A program made the translations under genes and the position numbers. Shown in pieces: positions 62,684 through 64,000 of a DNA stretch of 64,000 bases. Position 1 is the stretch's first letter. Every line of letters begins with the position of its first letter. The DNA is from Emcibacter sp. SYSU 3D8 (GTDB lineage: Bacteria > Pseudomonadota > Alphaproteobacteria > SMXS01), in assembly GCF_039655875.1 (NCBI RefSeq), contig NZ_JBBYXK010000003.1:496001-560000 (forward strand). Reading direction: 5' to 3'. The notes below the pieces were generated by a model, which did not search any database, was not told the origin of the DNA, and saw nothing but the letters and a program-made list of their open reading frames with translations.

Positions 62684-64000
62684 TCACGTCGCGAACGGGC
62701 CGGGCAAGGGCTGGACGGCGAACGGCGACTGCGTCCAGAGCACTGCGATCCCTTGCTTGGTGTTGGTGCTCGTGCTACCGGGCTTGGCCACCTTCACCGG
62801 CACCTCGGCGATCCAACCTTGAGCAGCGCACTCGGCGAACGCGGTCTTGGCCACGTCTGTCAGGCGGCTGGAGTGGACGGATGCAAAGAAGGGTGCCAGC
62901 GCGCGCCCCACCGCGTCGCCATAGAAGCGCCCGACCGCTCGCGGCGAGGCACTGTAAGCGGTTGTCCCTCCGCCTACACCTTGAGCCAGCGTCCGCAACA
63001 CCGCTTCGAGAGCTTGCGCCGTGAACTGGCTTCCCGGCGTACGTGGCGTAAACACTTCCGCCACGCCGACCCAATCCGCCTCAGGGTACTCAGCCGTCGC
63101 GTTGTTCATGGGTACGCCGACGATCTTGAAGAACTGCCGCGCGTCCGCCGGCCCCATGTTGGCCTTTACCGCGATGACCTCCCGGATGTCACCATCCTCG
63201 CCGGGCATGGCGCCGATGTCGCGGAGGGTCTTGGCATCGGACTTGCGGACCAGCCGGACGCCGCGTGATAGGTTCACCCACGCCACGGCACCGAGCGTTG
63301 CCTCGGCGTTGTCGCCCATGGCCGCCGCGCCTTTCTTGGTGTGGGCGACCAGTACGATGGCGCAGTCAGTCTCAGCGGCCACCCTCTTGAGCGCGACTAG
63401 GACCGCCGCGGCCACCTCGTTCTCGTTCACGCCAGCTGTCACGAACGCGGCAAGTGGGTCGAGCACAAGGAGCTGGGCGCCGATCTCAACGACAAGCTGG
63501 CGCAACCGAGCGATGCCGCTCTTGTTGACGCGAGCCCGGCCGGTTTCGCGGTCCACTTCGGTAAGGGCAATACCAGCTACATCTGGGTCGTCAGCGCCGG
63601 CGATGTGAAGCAGGCCAACATCTTGCGTGCTGAGCCTGTGATGCGCCAGCGTGGCTTGGTACCGCAGCGTTACCTCACCGCGCTGATCCTCGCCGTTGAT
63701 CATCAGCACGCACAGAGGCGGGTGACCGAGCGGGCCGGCATGGTCCGTCCCAGCTGCGACCGCCATGCAGACCAACGTGACCACCGTGCTCTTGGCTATG
63801 CCGCCGGGGCCAATGATCAGTGTCACTTCACCGCGCAGCCCCAGACCTCCGGCAACGGGTCGCCGCTTGTGCATGACGTCGAAACCGCAGCTGAAATGTA
63901 GGCGACTGGCTGCGCCGCCGACCGGCGTGGTGATCGCCGACGCCGCGTCCGCCGTGATGAGCCCAAGATTGTCGAGGTCGAGGATAAGGCCGGTCAAAGT
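62684..64000 (-). CDS. RepA/RecA-like ATPase (AAA_25 type), 5' end outside window
   Basis: At least 437 residues of a cytoplasmic ATPase with Walker A IIGPGGIAKSTVV, a RecA-like Walker B LLVLDPLAAFV, and CAIVLVAHTKKG. This fold is common in replication helicases of plasmids, phages and integrative elements (RepA, DnaB-like). The frame is open to the window edge; the TTG at 63997 is unlikely to be the real start. It supports the view that this region is a mobile element. Confidence 0.78.
   Translation of the reverse strand, partial: TLTGLILDLDNLGLITADAASAITTPVGGAASRLHFSCGFDVMHKRRPVAGGLGLRGEVTLIIGPGGIAKSTVVTLVCMAVAAGTDHAGPLGHPPLCVLMINGEDQRGEVTLRYQATLAHHRLSTQDVGLLHIAGADDPDVAGIALTEVDRETGRARVNKSGIARLRQLVVEIGAQLLVLDPLAAFVTAGVNENEVAAAVLVALKRVAAETDCAIVLVAHTKKGAAAMGDNAEATLGAVAWVNLSRGVRLVRKSDAKTLRDIGAMPGEDGDIREVIAVKANMGPADARQFFKIVGVPMNNATAEYPEADWVGVAEVFTPRTPGSQFTAQALEAVLRTLAQGVGGGTTAYSASPRAVGRFYGDAVGRALAPFFASVHSSRLTDVAKTAFAECAAQGWIAEVPVKVAKPGSTSTNTKQGIAVLWTQSPFAVQPLPGPFAT

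Noticed and set aside
1-64000. CRISPR arrays, rRNA genes and insertion sequences
   Set aside because: No regularly spaced repeats, rRNA signatures, transposase motifs or paired terminal inverted repeats were seen.

Overview
The window is 64 kb of GC-rich DNA that reads as an alphaproteobacterial chromosome. The evidence is strongly G/C-ending codons in most genes, many 4-bp start/stop overlaps, small alphaproteobacterial-type families (DUF1289, DUF2889, DUF423), an intracellular polyhydroxyalkanoate depolymerase, and a MerR-controlled beta-oxidation operon. I cannot name a genus. No rRNA, tRNA, CRISPR array or insertion sequence was recognised.

Positions 1-47.6 kb look like core or ordinary accessory chromosome. 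In order: the end of a 2-oxoacid dehydrogenase operon (E1 beta, E2); a ribosome-hibernation factor fused to a cold-shock-like domain; a luciferase-like oxidoreductase; an aquaporin; a type I phosphodiesterase; a GST; a PHA depolymerase; a beta-oxidation operon on the minus strand (merR-fadE-fadA-fadB-dienoyl-CoA isomerase) with a recognisable promoter and operator; two glycosyltransferases; a TusA/flavin reductase pair; the biotin genes bioF-bioD diverging from bioB-bioA; an aminopeptidase P; a run of unrecognised envelope genes; a PepSY/OmpR/histidine kinase operon; a glycine-zipper lipoprotein; two tiny membrane proteins with matched promoters; LysR regulators; a Rieske oxygenase; an SDR; a nucleoside transporter; a tyrosine phosphatase; a YcaC-like hydrolase; a Tat-exported amidohydrolase; an MFS exporter; a pirin; and two enzymes of F420/FMN-type families.

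From about 47.6 kb to the right edge, codon use becomes less G/C-biased at third positions and the genes change character. This looks like an acquired island. Its cargo is a compact locus: cysteine desulfurase, DUF4007 protein, large P-loop ATPase and PAPS-reductase-like sulfurtransferase. That is the gene order of the SspABCD single-strand DNA phosphorothioation system. Directly downstream are an SF2 helicase, a GHKL/MORC-like ATPase and a PLD-family nuclease, in the place where an SspFGH-type restriction module is found. A hairpin followed by T8-G7 sits exactly between the two modules and overlaps the helicase ribosome-binding site. The island also holds a phage-like zinc/HTH protein, two coupled tiny genes at its left edge, a zinc-ribbon protein, a possibly frameshifted gene, and a RepA/RecA-like ATPase cut by the window end.

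Working together: the fad operon, PHA depolymerase and E1/E2 enzymes point to use of fatty acids, storage polymer and 2-oxoacids as carbon sources. The bio genes supply biotin, with no bioC/bioH seen here. The Ssp locus is predicted to mark host DNA with sulfur and to act against unmarked phage DNA.
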